From Dehalococcoidia bacterium (lineage in GTDB: Bacteria; Chloroflexota; Dehalococcoidia; Lucifugimonadales; Lucifugimonadaceae): DNA of 64,000 nt. Shown in pieces: positions 47,840 through 58,225 of this stretch. The stretch is from assembly GCA_014239735.1 (NCBI GenBank), contig JAAZYI010000025.1, positions 1 to 64,000 of the forward strand. Direction: 5' to 3'. Under the pieces are notes generated by a model. That model made no database searches, had not been told where the DNA came from, and was given only the letters and a program-made list of their open reading frames with translations. Made by a program: the position numbers and the translations under genes. Each line of letters begins with the position of its first letter. Position 1 is the stretch's first letter.

Positions 47840-49195
47840 TTATTCCTTTAAAAATCCATCGTAGTTTCTCATCAATAATTGAGATTCAAGTTGTCTCATG
47901 GTATCTAAAGCAACTCCTACCATAATTAATAAACTTGTGCTACTCATAATGGTTGAGGCAGTGCCTACGTTTGTTATCGCTCCAGCAATAAAAGGCATTA
48001 CAGCCACCATACCTAAAAATATTGCGCCTCCCCATGTAATTCTTACCATAACCTGACTTAAGTAAGATTGAGTAGGGGCTCCTGGTCTTATTCCAGGAAT
48101 GAATCCTCCATTTTTCTGAAGGTTCTCTGAAATATTTTGCTGATTAAAAGTTACAAGCGCATAAAAAAATGTAAATAGCATAACCATAATAAAAACAAGG
48201 ATCCAATAGGTTACATTAGCTGGACTAAGAAAATTTGTAATTGTCTCAGCTATCTGTGAGCCAGTAGAGTTAGTAGACGGATTAACAAAATATCCACTTA
48301 TGCTAGCAGGCAAAATCAATAATGAAAAAGCAAAGATTAGAGGGATCATTCCTGCAGAATTTACTCTTAGAGGTATAAATGAGCCTCCTGTTTGTCTGTA
48401 CATTCTTCCGCCTCTAAAAACACTTCTGCCATATTGAACTGGAATTCTTCTTTGAGCCTCTGTGAAAACTACAATTAAATAAACTATTAATAATGCAATT
48501 GCGACTAGAAGTCCGAGTTGAAAGAACTGATCACTAATTAATGCACCCTGCCCAATTATTTGTGGCAGAGATGAAACTATACCTGCAAAAATAATCAAAG
48601 ATATCCCATTGCCAATACCTTTCTCGGTAACTAATTCACCTAACCAAACAAGCAAGGCTGTTCCTGCAGTCATAGTAATTAATATAGAAGTGAAAGCAAG
48701 AAAATTTCCTCCCCCAAAGCTTGAATTAGCTATAACTTGACCACCAAAAGAACTTTGTAAAATACTAATTTGCCCCCATCCCTGAAGGAATGCTATAGGG
48801 ATCATAAGGTAATGAGTATATTGGTTAATTTTTTGCCTTCCAAATTGACCTTCTTGTGATAATTCTTTTAACGAAGGAATTACAGGAGTTATAACTTGCA
48901 TTATGATTGAAGCAGTTATATATGGATATACACCAAGGGCAGCTATACTTAAATTACGCAGTGCACCACCAGAAAACAAGTCTAAAAAACCCAATATAGG
49001 AGCACTGTCAAAAGCTGCTGCTAAAGCATCCCTGTCAACACCTGGAACAGGCACATGAGCAAGGAATCTAAAAAGGATCAAAATTCCAAAAGTAAATAAT
49101 ATTTTAAATCTTAGATCTGGAATTTTAAAAGCATCAACTACAGCTCTTATTAATGCAGGAGTATTTGAATTTTTTTCTTCTGCTCTTGTGGTCAT
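47840..49195 (-). CDS. secY: preprotein translocase subunit SecY
   Basis: 451 aa polytopic; GIGNGISLIIFAGI; QRRIPVQYGRS. Confidence 0.97.
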   Translation of the reverse strand: MTTRAEEKNSNTPALIRAVVDAFKIPDLRFKILFTFGILILFRFLAHVPVPGVDRDALAAAFDSAPILGFLDLFSGGALRNLSIAALGVYPYITASIIMQVITPVIPSLKELSQEGQFGRQKINQYTHYLMIPIAFLQGWGQISILQSSFGGQVIANSSFGGGNFLAFTSILITMTAGTALLVWLGELVTEKGIGNGISLIIFAGIVSSLPQIIGQGALISDQFFQLGLLVAIALLIVYLIVVFTEAQRRIPVQYGRSVFRGGRMYRQTGGSFIPLRVNSAGMIPLIFAFSLLILPASISGYFVNPSTNSTGSQIAETITNFLSPANVTYWILVFIMVMLFTFFYALVTFNQQNISENLQKNGGFIPGIRPGAPTQSYLSQVMVRITWGGAIFLGMVAVMPFIAGAITNVGTASTIMSSTSLLIMVGVALDTMRQLESQLLMRNYDGFLKE

Positions 49196-49692
49196 GAATT
49201 ATTATCTGGTTGTTTATCTTCCTCATTCTTTTCATTTAAATCTATGTCCTTAGAAATGAAATCAATCTGGCTACCAGATTTCTGAATTTTATCTTGAGCA
49301 GATTTACTTGCTGCATGCACCGAAAAATTTAATTTTTTTGTCAACTCTCCATCCCCAAGAATCTTAATATTTTCAGTTTTTTTACGAATAATGCCTTTAG
49401 TGTAAAGCGAGTCTGAGTCTACCTTATCTCCGCTTTTATAATTTGAATCAATAGATGAAAGATTTACTAAGCTATATTGTTTCTTAAATCTATTCTTGAA
49501 TCCTCTTAAAAAAGGAAGTCTCTTTACTAAAGGCAACTGTCCACCCTCGAAGAAAATGGGAACGCCACCACCTGATCTTGACTTCTGACCTTTTAATCCT
49601 CTTCCAGAGTAAGTTCCTTTACTCCCATTACCCCTGCCAACTCTAGATCTAGATTTTTGATTATTTGATTTTAGATTATTTAACTTTGGCAT
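49192..49692 (-). CDS. rplO: 50S ribosomal protein L15
   Basis: RVGRGNGSKGTYSGRGLKGQKSRSGGGVPIFFEGGQLPL. Confidence 0.95.
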   Translation of the reverse strand: MPKLNNLKSNNQKSRSRVGRGNGSKGTYSGRGLKGQKSRSGGGVPIFFEGGQLPLVKRLPFLRGFKNRFKKQYSLVNLSSIDSNYKSGDKVDSDSLYTKGIIRKKTENIKILGDGELTKKLNFSVHAASKSAQDKIQKSGSQIDFISKDIDLNEKNEEDKQPDNNS

Positions 49693-49693
49693 A

Positions 49694-49873
49694 TTACTTT
49701 ATCTCCGATACCTCAACTAGATGACTCACAGTTTTTATCATTCCATTAATCACATCATTTGTATCTTTCTCAACTGACTTACCAATCTTATTTAAACCAA
49801 GTGCTTTAATAGTTTCTTTTTGGTTTTTTTGAGAACCTATAATACTTTTAACCTGTGTTATTCTTACTCTCAT
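49694..49873 (-). CDS. rpmD: 50S ribosomal protein L30
   Basis: Hand translation MRVRITQVKSIIGSQKNQKETIKALGLNKIGKSVEKDTNDVINGMIKTVSHLVEVSEIK*; below ORF-track cutoff. Confidence 0.93.
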   Translation of the reverse strand: MRVRITQVKSIIGSQKNQKETIKALGLNKIGKSVEKDTNDVINGMIKTVSHLVEVSEIK

Positions 49874-50406
49874 TTTCTTTCTTCATTAAGTTCATTAATA
49901 TCCTGCATGCTTTTCAATGCCTTAACTGTCGCTTTTACTACATTAGCAACATTTGAAGAGCCATGAGATTTTGATATTACATCTTTTATTCCTACAACCT
50001 CCATAACTGCTCTAACGCCTCCGCCTGCAATGATACCAGTTCCTTGAGCAGCTGGTCTTATCATTACTTTTGAAGCTCCATATTTTGCAATTACCTCATG
50101 AGGTACAGTAGTGCCTTTCATTTTTATTGTTTCTAAATCCTTTTTTGCAGATGTTACAGCCTTTCTTACGGCATCAGGAACAGCTGCTGCTTTCCCTGAA
50201 GAGAAGCCCACTTTTCCATTTTCATCACCAATTACCACAAAGGCAGCAAAAGAAAGGTTCCTTCCTCCCTTTACTACTTTGGATACCCTTCTTACGCTTA
50301 CAACTTTCTCAGTATAAGGACTTTCTTCTTTTCTATCCCTTCTACCCCTGGAATCTTTTCTTCTAAAATCCCTCTTTCCATTTTGGTTATTGGTTGAAGA
50401 TACCAT
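49870..50406 (-). CDS. rpsE: 30S ribosomal protein S5
   Basis: VVIGDENGKVGFSSGKAAAVPDAVRKA. Confidence 0.97.
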   Translation of the reverse strand: MVSSTNNQNGKRDFRRKDSRGRRDRKEESPYTEKVVSVRRVSKVVKGGRNLSFAAFVVIGDENGKVGFSSGKAAAVPDAVRKAVTSAKKDLETIKMKGTTVPHEVIAKYGASKVMIRPAAQGTGIIAGGGVRAVMEVVGIKDVISKSHGSSNVANVVKATVKALKSMQDINELNEERK

Positions 50407-50780
50407 TAAAACTCCATTCCGCTATCTCTAGCACCATCAGCTAGAGCTTTTAATCTTCCATGATATTTATAACCACCTCTGTCAAATACTAATTTATTAA
50501 TACCAATTTTTTTACATTTTTCAGCAAAAACAAGTCCTACCTTGTAAGCTTCAAGTGTTTTAGATGATACGTCTTTATTCTCAACTTTAACTGAAGTGAC
50601 TTCTTTATCCTTACTATCACAAGAAATAAGGGTTTCTCTGGAAACATCATTAATTAATTGAGCATATATACTCTTATTGCTCCTAAATATAGATAATCGC
50701 GGAATCTCAGATGTTCCTGATATCTTTTTTCTAACTCTTAAATGTCTTATGCGTCTCTTTTTAGATCTATATGAAACCAT
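50406..50780 (-). CDS. rplR: 50S ribosomal protein L18
   Basis: RLSIFRSNKSIYAQLIND; FDRGGYKYHGRLKALADGARDSGMEF. Confidence 0.96.
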   Translation of the reverse strand: MVSYRSKKRRIRHLRVRKKISGTSEIPRLSIFRSNKSIYAQLINDVSRETLISCDSKDKEVTSVKVENKDVSSKTLEAYKVGLVFAEKCKKIGINKLVFDRGGYKYHGRLKALADGARDSGMEF

Positions 50781-51328
50781 TATCCCTCACTCCCTACAGC
50801 TGTTTTTCCTGCTTTCCTTCTAATTATCTCATCTCTATATTTAACTCCATTTCCAGTGTATGGATTGGGTTTTCTTAGCTTTCTTATTCTTGCGGCCTGC
50901 TCACCAACGTTTTGCTTATTTGAGCCTCTCACAAATACTATATTTTGCCCTTCTTCGCTTAGATCATTCTCACCTATAGGAGAAACAGTAATTGAATGAC
51001 TATAGCCCAAATTGAATTCTAAATCCTTGCCTTTCTTGCTAACTCTATAACCGGTACCAATCACATCAAGAATTATTTCAAATCCGTCACTTACACCAAC
51101 AATACAATTATTTAATAAACTTCTTATCAATCCATGAGTGGCTTTTGATTGTGGTTCATCATTTTCTCTATTGCAAATTACCTGCTGATCATCCATAGCA
51201 ACTTTTACTAAATTAGGAATTTCTACTTTTTCTTCACCTTTTGGACCTTTAACAGTGACTAAATCTCCAGATATCTCTACAGTTACTCCACTTGGAATCT
51301 TTATTGGCATTTTTCCTACTCTTGACAT
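50780..51328 (-). CDS. rplF: 50S ribosomal protein L6
   Basis: MSRVGKMPIKIPSGVTVEI; RKPNPYTGNGVKYRDEIIRRKAGKT. Confidence 0.97.
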   Translation of the reverse strand: MSRVGKMPIKIPSGVTVEISGDLVTVKGPKGEEKVEIPNLVKVAMDDQQVICNRENDEPQSKATHGLIRSLLNNCIVGVSDGFEIILDVIGTGYRVSKKGKDLEFNLGYSHSITVSPIGENDLSEEGQNIVFVRGSNKQNVGEQAARIRKLRKPNPYTGNGVKYRDEIIRRKAGKTAVGSEG

Positions 51329-51341
51329 ATCTACTCCTCAT

Positions 51342-51734
51342 TCACCATATATAGCAAATGATTTCTCCTCCTAATCCTTCTCTGTAAGCCTTTTTACCAG
51401 TCATAACACCTTTTGATGTTGACACAACGGATACCGCTAATCCACCCATATACATTGGAACTTCGCCTTTTTTTGAGTAATTTCTCAAACCTGGAGTACT
51501 CACTCGATTTAATCCTTTAATAATCGATTCATCTTTAGAGTTATATTTCAAAGACACTTCAGTGAATGATTTTTTGTCTTCGGTATTATTTTTGTAATCA
51601 GTAATAAAACCTTCCTCTTTCATTACTGAAAGAATGGAATTCTTCATTTTTGACGCAGGAAATCCAACTGTCTCTTTATGAGTAGCAACAGCATTCCTAA
51701 TTCTTGTTAACATGTCAGAAATCGGATCATTCAT
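51342..51734 (-). CDS. rpsH: 30S ribosomal protein S8
   Basis: DPISDMLTRIRNA; VSTSKGVMTGKKAYREGLGGEIICYIW. Confidence 0.97.
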   Translation of the reverse strand: MNDPISDMLTRIRNAVATHKETVGFPASKMKNSILSVMKEEGFITDYKNNTEDKKSFTEVSLKYNSKDESIIKGLNRVSTPGLRNYSKKGEVPMYMGGLAVSVVSTSKGVMTGKKAYREGLGGEIICYIW

Positions 51735-51742
51735 ATTGATAC

Positions 51743-52048
51743 CTAAAAACTTGCCTTTCTAATACCTGGAAACTCACCTTGAAGAGCTTTCTCTCTAAAT
51801 TTTATTCTAGATAAACCTACAAAGCCTACATAACCTCTAGACCTTCCAGTCAAACCACACCTATTCCTGTGACGATTAGGGTTAGAGTTTTTAGGCAATC
51901 TAGAAAGAGCAACTCTCGCTTCTCTTCTTTTTTCAAGAGAAAGCGAAGGATCGTTCCAAACTGATAATAATTCTTTTCTTTTAGAAGAATATTTTTCAAT
52001 CATCTTCTCTATTTTTTGCTCTCTAACAATTTTTGCTTTTCTAGCCAT
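51743..52048 (-). CDS. rpsN: 30S ribosomal protein S14 (long, Zn-independent type)
   Basis: 101 aa; PNRHRNRCGLTGRSRGYVGFVGLSRIKFREKALQGEFPGIRKASF. Confidence 0.96.
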   Translation of the reverse strand: MARKAKIVREQKIEKMIEKYSSKRKELLSVWNDPSLSLEKRREARVALSRLPKNSNPNRHRNRCGLTGRSRGYVGFVGLSRIKFREKALQGEFPGIRKASF

Positions 52049-52625
52049 TATTTACCTCCACAAAAGGCATTCCTAGCAATTGCATTAGCCTAAGCCCTTC
52101 TTGATCATTTTTTGCAGATGTGACGACTGTTATTTGAAATCCTCTTATTTTATCAACTTTGCCATAATCAATTTCAGGAAAGATTATATGTTCAGTAATT
52201 CCTAAATTATAGTTTCCATTGCCATCAAAACTATTTCTAGATAATCCCCTAAAATCTCTGATTCTTGGCAAAGATAAATTAACTAATCTATCCCAAAAAT
52301 CCCACATTCTCTTAGACCTTAATGTAACTCTAAGTCCAATCCTCATGCCTTCTCTCAGGTTAAAGTTTGCAATTGAAATTTTAGCTTTAGTTACTACAGG
52401 TTTTTGGCCGGCAATTAAAGTAAGATCTCCTTGCATCGCCTCAATTGCATTCTTATTGTTTAAGGATTCTCCCATTCCTACATTAATATTAATTTTCTCC
52501 AGTTTTGGAATTTGCATAACGTTTTTATAGCCAAATTCTTCCTGAAGTTGACTTTTTACTTCATCATTATAGAGCTGCTGAACTCTCGTCATTTTTGATT
52601 CAATTGTGCCTTTAGATTTGGGCAT
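52041..52625 (-). CDS. rplE: 50S ribosomal protein L5
   Basis: FGYKNVMQIPKLEKININVGMGE. Confidence 0.97.
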   Translation of the reverse strand: MPKSKGTIESKMTRVQQLYNDEVKSQLQEEFGYKNVMQIPKLEKININVGMGESLNNKNAIEAMQGDLTLIAGQKPVVTKAKISIANFNLREGMRIGLRVTLRSKRMWDFWDRLVNLSLPRIRDFRGLSRNSFDGNGNYNLGITEHIIFPEIDYGKVDKIRGFQITVVTSAKNDQEGLRLMQLLGMPFVEVNNG

Positions 52626-52627
52626 AT

Positions 52628-52942
52628 CTATTTCCTCTTTACCGTTGAATCTTTTATAACTCTTGAATATGAACCATCTTTTAAGGACTGCATTTTTACT
52701 CTTCCAGCTTTTCCAGAATCAGGATCTTTAAAAATAAGATTAGACAAATCAATTGGGGACTCCTGCTGCACTATCCCAGTTTGCTTAGCTCCAGTGCTCG
52801 CCTTTATATGTTTAGTGCTTATATTTATTCCTTCAACAAGAGCTGTGTTATTAGACATTACCATAATAACTTTTCCTTCTTTGCCCTTATCTTTTCCAGA
52901 ACGAACAATAACTGAGTCATTTTTCCTAATTCTTTCAGCCAT
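52628..52942 (-). CDS. rplX: 50S ribosomal protein L24
   Basis: RKNDSVIVRSGKDKGKEGKV; ESPIDLSNL. Confidence 0.96.
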   Translation of the reverse strand: MAERIRKNDSVIVRSGKDKGKEGKVIMVMSNNTALVEGINISTKHIKASTGAKQTGIVQQESPIDLSNLIFKDPDSGKAGRVKMQSLKDGSYSRVIKDSTVKRK

Positions 52943-53311
52943 CTATAATACCTCCGGCGCGAGAGAAACAATTCTCATAAATTCTTTATCTCTTAATTCT
53001 CTAGCAACTGGACCAAAAATCCTTGTCCCTCTTGGATTTTTGCCTTCTCCGATAATCACAGCAGCATTATCATCAAATCTTATATACGATCCATCTTTTC
53101 TTCTGACTTCTTTTTTAGTTCTAACAATTACAGCCTTTACAACTTCATGCATCTTCACATTTCCTCCAGGGGTAGCATCTTTAACTGCAGCTGTAACAAC
53201 ATCGCCAACAGAAGCATATTTTCTATAGCTTCCTCCATCAACATGAATACACATTATTTCTTTAGCTCCTGAATTGTCAGTAACTATCATTCTTGTTTGT
53301 GGCTGAATCAT
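52943..53311 (-). CDS. rplN: 50S ribosomal protein L14
   Basis: [52 protein letters not shown]. Confidence 0.97.
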   Translation of the reverse strand: MIQPQTRMIVTDNSGAKEIMCIHVDGGSYRKYASVGDVVTAAVKDATPGGNVKMHEVVKAVIVRTKKEVRRKDGSYIRFDDNAAVIIGEGKNPRGTRIFGPVARELRDKEFMRIVSLAPEVL

Positions 53312-53601
53312 ACCAAATCTTCCTTTTCAACATTTTCTGATGAAGGACGAATACTATCATTCTTTGATTGTATTTTAAATAGTCTCCAGCGTTTATTTCT
53401 AGATAATGGCTTAGATTGGGTTATTTGAACTATATCTCCTTCTTTTGCACTATTTAAAGGATCATGAACAAGATATCTTTCAGATCTTTTTACTGTCTTG
53501 CCTTTAAATTTAGTTTTAGATCTACTGGAAACTGTAACTACAATTGTCTTATCAGCTCTATCACTAACTACTATTCCTTCTAAAATCTTTATTGAAGTCA
53601 T
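53308..53601 (-). CDS. rpsQ: 30S ribosomal protein S17
   Basis: [38 protein letters not shown]. Confidence 0.95.
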   Translation of the reverse strand: MTSIKILEGIVVSDRADKTIVVTVSSRSKTKFKGKTVKRSERYLVHDPLNSAKEGDIVQITQSKPLSRNKRWRLFKIQSKNDSIRPSSENVEKEDLV

Positions 53602-53811
53602 TTATTCTTCACTTTCTTGTTTAATAAATCTTAATTCTGTAAGTCTTGTCTCTAATCTTGAAATCAATTTTTTTATCTTTCTTACCTGAGTTGTGTCACT
53701 TAGTTGCATACTAGCTTTTTTAAATCTAAGATCCATATGCTCTCTCCTTGAATCATCAAGTTTCTGCATTAACTCATCAATATTAAGTTTTCTAATTTCT
53801 TGCATTTCCAT
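53602..53811 (-). CDS. rpmC: 50S ribosomal protein L29
   Basis: 69 aa; IRKLNIDELMQKLDDSRREHMDLRF. Confidence 0.94.
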   Translation of the reverse strand: MEMQEIRKLNIDELMQKLDDSRREHMDLRFKKASMQLSDTTQVRKIKKLISRLETRLTELRFIKQESEE

Positions 53812-53813
53812 GT

Positions 53814-54230
53814 CTAAAATTGCTCACTTCTAGATACTATTTTTGTCTTAAGTGACAATTTATGAGAGGCAAGTCTTAATGCTTCTTTTGATAATTCTTC
53901 AGACAAGTCACCTAATTCAAATAAAACTTTTCCTGCATTAACAGGACTCACCCAATACTCTACAGCTCCTTTTCCTTTACCCATTCTAGTCTCAGCAGGT
54001 CTAGCAGATACAGGTTTATCAGGAAACACTCTTATCCACATTTGTCCACCTCTTTTTACATGACCAACAATAGCCTTTCTTGCAGCTTCAATTTGTCTTG
54101 CAGTAATCCATCCTGCCTCAAGAGTTTTTAAACCGAAGTCACCAAAATTAATCTTGCTCCCTTTAATTCTAGCTCCTCTTACCACACCTCTATGTTGCTT
54201 TCTAAATTTTGTTCTTTTAGGTTGTAACAT
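53814..54230 (-). CDS. rplP: 50S ribosomal protein L16
   Basis: [43 protein letters not shown]. Confidence 0.97.
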   Translation of the reverse strand: MLQPKRTKFRKQHRGVVRGARIKGSKINFGDFGLKTLEAGWITARQIEAARKAIVGHVKRGGQMWIRVFPDKPVSARPAETRMGKGKGAVEYWVSPVNAGKVLFELGDLSEELSKEALRLASHKLSLKTKIVSRSEQF

Positions 54231-54233
54231 TAT

Positions 54234-55184
54234 TTAACTCTTTTCCTTATCCACGGCAGGTTTCTTTGCGGCAGGTTTCTTTGCGGCAGGTTTCTTTGCG
54301 GCAGGTTTCTTTGCGGCAGGTTTCTTTGCGGCAGGTTTCTTTGCGGCAGGTTTCTTTGCGGCAGGTTTCTTTGCTTGAGCTTCGTCTCCTGACTCTAATA
54401 TTATTTCTCTAATAGGAGTAGAGGGTTCAGGTTTGCTTGATTTTTGATTATTATTTTTGGATTCAGACTGATCAATCTCTAATATTTCTTTATTCTGAGA
54501 TATACTCTCTTCAACTCTTTGTATTGCTCTATCTGACAATCCTTTATCTATCGCACCAACCTCTCCATTGTAAATCCAAACCTTAACACCAATTGTTCCA
54601 TATGTTGTCTTAGCTTCTGCAATAGCATAATCAATTTTAGCTCTTAAAGTATGCAAAGGGACTCTTCCTTCAATCATTTTGTCAGACCTAGCAATATCTG
54701 CACCACCAAGTCTTCCAGAAATTAAAATTTTTATACCTTGAGCTCCATTTTGAATACATCTGTTACCTACTTGCCTCATTGCTCTTTTAATTGCAATTCT
54801 TCTCTCAATTTGCTCAGCTATATTATGTGCAACTAATTTCGCATTTAAATCTGGCTGCCTTATTTCAGTAATAGATACTTTTGCTTTCTTAGAAGTTATT
54901 TTTTCAATAGATTCTCTTAATTTATCTACATTCGATCCACCTCTACCAATTACTATTCCTGGTCTTGATGTATGAATATTAATTGCTAAATCTTCGGCAT
55001 TTCTCTGTATTTCTATTAATGATATTCCTGCAGAAGTCCCTAATTCCTTTTCAATATATTCTCTAATGTTATGATCTTCCATAACCTGATCTCTATAATT
55101 CTTAGGGCTTGATCCAAACCAGTGAGATGACCAATCTCTGGTCGTACCCAGTCTAAATCCAATAGGATGTGTTTTTTGACCCAT
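54234..55184 (-). CDS. rpsC: 30S ribosomal protein S3 with C-terminal (AKKPA)8 extension
   Basis: MGQKTHPIGFRLG...; KH-type core followed by lysine/proline/alanine repeat tail. Confidence 0.97.
   Translation of the reverse strand: MGQKTHPIGFRLGTTRDWSSHWFGSSPKNYRDQVMEDHNIREYIEKELGTSAGISLIEIQRNAEDLAINIHTSRPGIVIGRGGSNVDKLRESIEKITSKKAKVSITEIRQPDLNAKLVAHNIAEQIERRIAIKRAMRQVGNRCIQNGAQGIKILISGRLGGADIARSDKMIEGRVPLHTLRAKIDYAIAEAKTTYGTIGVKVWIYNGEVGAIDKGLSDRAIQRVEESISQNKEILEIDQSESKNNNQKSSKPEPSTPIREIILESGDEAQAKKPAAKKPAAKKPAAKKPAAKKPAAKKPAAKKPAAKKPAVDKEKS
54255..54374. repeat. 8 perfect tandem copies of 15-bp ggcaggtttctttgc within rpsC
   Basis: Counted directly: copies start at 54255, 54270, 54285, 54300, 54315, 54330, 54345, 54360; no mismatches. 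Confidence 0.97.
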
Positions 55185-55535
55185 TTAGCTTTCCTCCCTG
55201 ATTGTATTATCAGTTAGTTCTACAAATATATGGGACTGCGGCCTATTGAATGTTCCTGCCCTGCCCCTAGCCCTTGCTCTCCATCTTTTAATAGCAGTGG
55301 ATTGATCTGCATAAATTGTAGAAATCACTAACTCTTCTTTGGTGCCATATTGCGCACTCTCAGCATTAGCAATTGCAGACTTTATAAGCTCCAATAAAAC
55401 TTCTGAGGAACTTGAGGGCATAAAAGACAAAATGTTTAACGCATCTACTGCCTTTTTACCTCTTAATAGATTAACTAAAGGTCTTATTTTCTTAGCCGAA
55501 ATTCCTATATTTTTTGTTTTTGCTTTAACTGTCAT
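55185..55535 (-). CDS. rplV: 50S ribosomal protein L22
   Basis: ISAKKIRPLVNLLRGKKAVDALNIL; RWRARARGRAGTFNRPQSHIFVEL. Confidence 0.96.
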   Translation of the reverse strand: MTVKAKTKNIGISAKKIRPLVNLLRGKKAVDALNILSFMPSSSSEVLLELIKSAIANAESAQYGTKEELVISTIYADQSTAIKRWRARARGRAGTFNRPQSHIFVELTDNTIREES

Positions 55536-55537
55536 GA

Positions 55538-55816
55538 CTATCCTAACTTATCTGACTTAGATGAATGTCCTTTAAAAATTCTAGTAGGTGAGAACTCTCC
55601 TAATTTATGACCTATCATATTCTCGGTTATAAATACCGGTATATGCTTCCTTCCGTTATGCACACCAATAGTTAAATTCAACATCTCTTCCACAATTGTA
55701 GATGCTCTAGACCATGTATTAATCACAGCATTTCTTCCGCTCGCAGATTTAGCTTTTGATATCTTTTTCATAAGCTTCTCATCCACAAAAGGACCTTTTT
55801 TTGTTGATCTAGACAT
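55538..55816 (-). CDS. rpsS: 30S ribosomal protein S19
   Basis: [46 protein letters not shown]. Confidence 0.97.
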   Translation of the reverse strand: MSRSTKKGPFVDEKLMKKISKAKSASGRNAVINTWSRASTIVEEMLNLTIGVHNGRKHIPVFITENMIGHKLGEFSPTRIFKGHSSKSDKLG

Positions 55817-55823
55817 ATCTTAT

Positions 55824-56648
55824 TTACCTCTCGTACCTTCTTCTTAATATTAATTTGTCACTTGATTTTGACTTCCTTGTCCTTTTGCCCAATGCTGGTT
55901 TTCCCCAAGGGGTTTTTGGATGTTTCAATCCTATTCCAGTTTTTCCTTCACCACCACCATGAGGATGGTCATTAGGGTTCATAACTAGTCCTCTAACTGT
56001 TGGTCTTCTTCCTCTGTGCACATTTCTTCCTGCTTTTCCAAGTTTTTGGTTTTTATGATCAAGGTTACCGACTTGACCAATTGTAGCTATACAATTCTCT
56101 AAAACTTTTCTTACTTCACCAGAAGGCATTCTAATCAATGTGTAACCAAACTCATGCGCCATAACCTGAACAACTGTCCCTGCACTTCTAGCAATTGAAG
56201 CACCTTTGCCTGGTATTGCTTCAACGTTATGAACTAAATATCCAACAGGTATTGATTTTAATGGCATAGAATTACCAATTTTAACATCAACTTCTATTCC
56301 ACTGCTTACTCTCTGGCCAACTTTGATTCCATCTGGAGCAATCATATAGAATTTTCTCCCATCTTCAGATTTAGCAAGAGCAATTCTAGCGCTTCTATTT
56401 GGATCATATTCTATAGAAACTACTTTTGCTTCGACGTCCTGAACCGATCTTCTAAAATCAACTATCCTGTATCTCTTCTTGTGCCCACCGCCTCTATGCC
56501 TGACCGTAATTCTTCCGGTATTATTTCTTCCGCCCTTCTCTGTAAGAGGAGCTAAAAGAGATTTTTCAGGCTTAGAAGTAGTTATCTCATCAAATTCAGA
56601 TGAAATTCTAGATCTTTGTCCGTCAGATGTGGGTTTATACGTTTTCAT
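55824..56648 (-). CDS. rplB: 50S ribosomal protein L2
   Basis: [37 protein letters not shown]. Confidence 0.97.
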   Translation of the reverse strand: MKTYKPTSDGQRSRISSEFDEITTSKPEKSLLAPLTEKGGRNNTGRITVRHRGGGHKKRYRIVDFRRSVQDVEAKVVSIEYDPNRSARIALAKSEDGRKFYMIAPDGIKVGQRVSSGIEVDVKIGNSMPLKSIPVGYLVHNVEAIPGKGASIARSAGTVVQVMAHEFGYTLIRMPSGEVRKVLENCIATIGQVGNLDHKNQKLGKAGRNVHRGRRPTVRGLVMNPNDHPHGGGEGKTGIGLKHPKTPWGKPALGKRTRKSKSSDKLILRRRYER

Positions 56649-56659
56649 AATTCTATAAT

Positions 56660-56953
56660 CTAAGTTCCTTCGGTAATATTAATTGTTTCGCCAGAAGCTA
56701 AAGTAACAATAGCTCTTTTTGATCCAGGAGTAAGCACTCTATTTCTGCCAAAAGTTTTTGGCTTGCCTTTTTTATTAATTATATTCACAGAAGTTACCTT
56801 CACATTAAATATCTCAGTTACAGCTTTCTTCACCTGATCTTTAGTTGCTTCTTTGGCAACCTCAAAGGTAAACTTTCCTCTTTCTTGAAGCATAGTAGTT
56901 TTTTCGGTAATTATTGGAGATATCAATAAATCGCTATTAGAATTAATCTTCAT
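56660..56953 (-). CDS. rplW: 50S ribosomal protein L23
   Basis: [48 protein letters not shown] opens at 57016, but 56953 fits the L23 N-terminus. Confidence 0.94.
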   Translation of the reverse strand: MKINSNSDLLISPIITEKTTMLQERGKFTFEVAKEATKDQVKKAVTEIFNVKVTSVNIINKKGKPKTFGRNRVLTPGSKRAIVTLASGETINITEGT

Positions 56954-57602
56954 CTTTATCACCTTTTTTCTTAATATTAGAATCCCAAATTTCTTCAATG
57001 GATTTAAAAGCTTCACGAGTAATAATTAATTGATTTGAATTCATAATGTCATACGTATTAATTAGATTTGATGCAATAGTTGTAATATCGTTAATATTTT
57101 TAATAGATTTAATTAGTTTTTCATCTATTTCGGATTTTTGTAAAACAATCAATGTTTTCTTAGGTAAATCTAGTGATTTAATAACTGAGGATGCTTTGTT
57201 AGAACTTAATTCTTTTAATTCAAATTTGTCTATTACCATAACCTCGCCATCTTTAAGTTTTTCTGAAAGAACCATTCTAAGGGAAGCTTTTCTAACCTTC
57301 TTTTGTATTTTTTGATTATAACTTCTCGGGTGAGGACCATGAGCTACACTATTTCCTAATACATGAGATGATCTACTTCCAACTCTAGCTCTACCAGCTC
57401 CTTTTTGAGATCTTAATTTAGCTGTAGAATAAGTTGCATCTCTTCTTCTTAGGGTGTTACTAGTACCTTGTCTCTTATTACTTAATTGCGCAACTACAAC
57501 TTGATGAACTAATATTTCGTTCATTGGTTGTTTCCATATAAAATCAGATGCTGTGAAGTTATCAATAACTTCACCTTTAATATTTTTTACATCAACTTTC
57601 AT
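56943..57602 (-). CDS. rplD: 50S ribosomal protein L4
   Basis: RQGTSNTLRRRDATYSTAKLRSQKGAGRARVGSRSS. Confidence 0.96.
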   Translation of the reverse strand: MKVDVKNIKGEVIDNFTASDFIWKQPMNEILVHQVVVAQLSNKRQGTSNTLRRRDATYSTAKLRSQKGAGRARVGSRSSHVLGNSVAHGPHPRSYNQKIQKKVRKASLRMVLSEKLKDGEVMVIDKFELKELSSNKASSVIKSLDLPKKTLIVLQKSEIDEKLIKSIKNINDITTIASNLINTYDIMNSNQLIITREAFKSIEEIWDSNIKKKGDKDED

Positions 57603-57605
57603 CTG

Positions 57606-58223
57606 TTATTCCTTCTCTATCATTAGAGTAGTAGAAACGGATCCTGGAATTGATCCTTTAATCTCTAAAATATTTTCTTTAACATCAACTCTTACTATCC
57701 TAAGGCCTTTTTGAGTGACTCTTTCTGACCCCATATGACCTGACATCTTCGTGCCTTTCCATACCCTGCCAGGGGAACTTCCTGCTCCTATTGAGCCGGG
57801 AGCACGATGACGATCTGACTGACCATGAGTTTTAGGACCTCCAGCAAAATTATGCCTTTTCACTGTCCCTGCAAACCCCTTACCTTTTGAGATGCCTGTC
57901 ACAGATACTTGATCTCCTACTTCAAAAATTCCGCAGTCTAATGACTGACCAACCTCTATAGAGTCAATATCATCAACAGCAACTTCTTTAAGATATTTAA
58001 AATTAGATTCACTTCTCTTTTGGTGACCAGTCAAAGGCTTATTCAATCTTTTTGTTTCCTCAAATCCAATTTGAGCAGATTCATAACCATCTTTGCTGAC
58101 AGTCTTTACTTGAATTACTTTACAAGGACCAGCTTTAATTACAGTCACTGGAATTGCAGCACCATTATCTGAATCAAAAGTTGTTGTCATTTTTATTTTT
58201 TTACCAATTAATCCGTGAATCAT
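57606..58223 (-). CDS. rplC: 50S ribosomal protein L3
   Basis: GKGFAGTVKRHNFAGGPKTHGQSDRHRAPGSIGAGSSPGRVWKGTKMSGHMG. Confidence 0.97.
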   Translation of the reverse strand: MIHGLIGKKIKMTTTFDSDNGAAIPVTVIKAGPCKVIQVKTVSKDGYESAQIGFEETKRLNKPLTGHQKRSESNFKYLKEVAVDDIDSIEVGQSLDCGIFEVGDQVSVTGISKGKGFAGTVKRHNFAGGPKTHGQSDRHRAPGSIGAGSSPGRVWKGTKMSGHMGSERVTQKGLRIVRVDVKENILEIKGSIPGSVSTTLMIEKE

Positions 58224-58225
58224 TT

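Noticed and set aside
49870-50406. Plus-strand ORFs inside ribosomal genes (e.g. 50111-50317, 52794-53228, 45711-45926)
   Set aside because: Antisense to confidently identified ribosomal protein genes; composition is explained by the complementary coding strand.
54255-54374. Tandem repeats as a CRISPR array
   Set aside because: 15-bp units are directly adjacent with no spacers and are in frame within rpsC.
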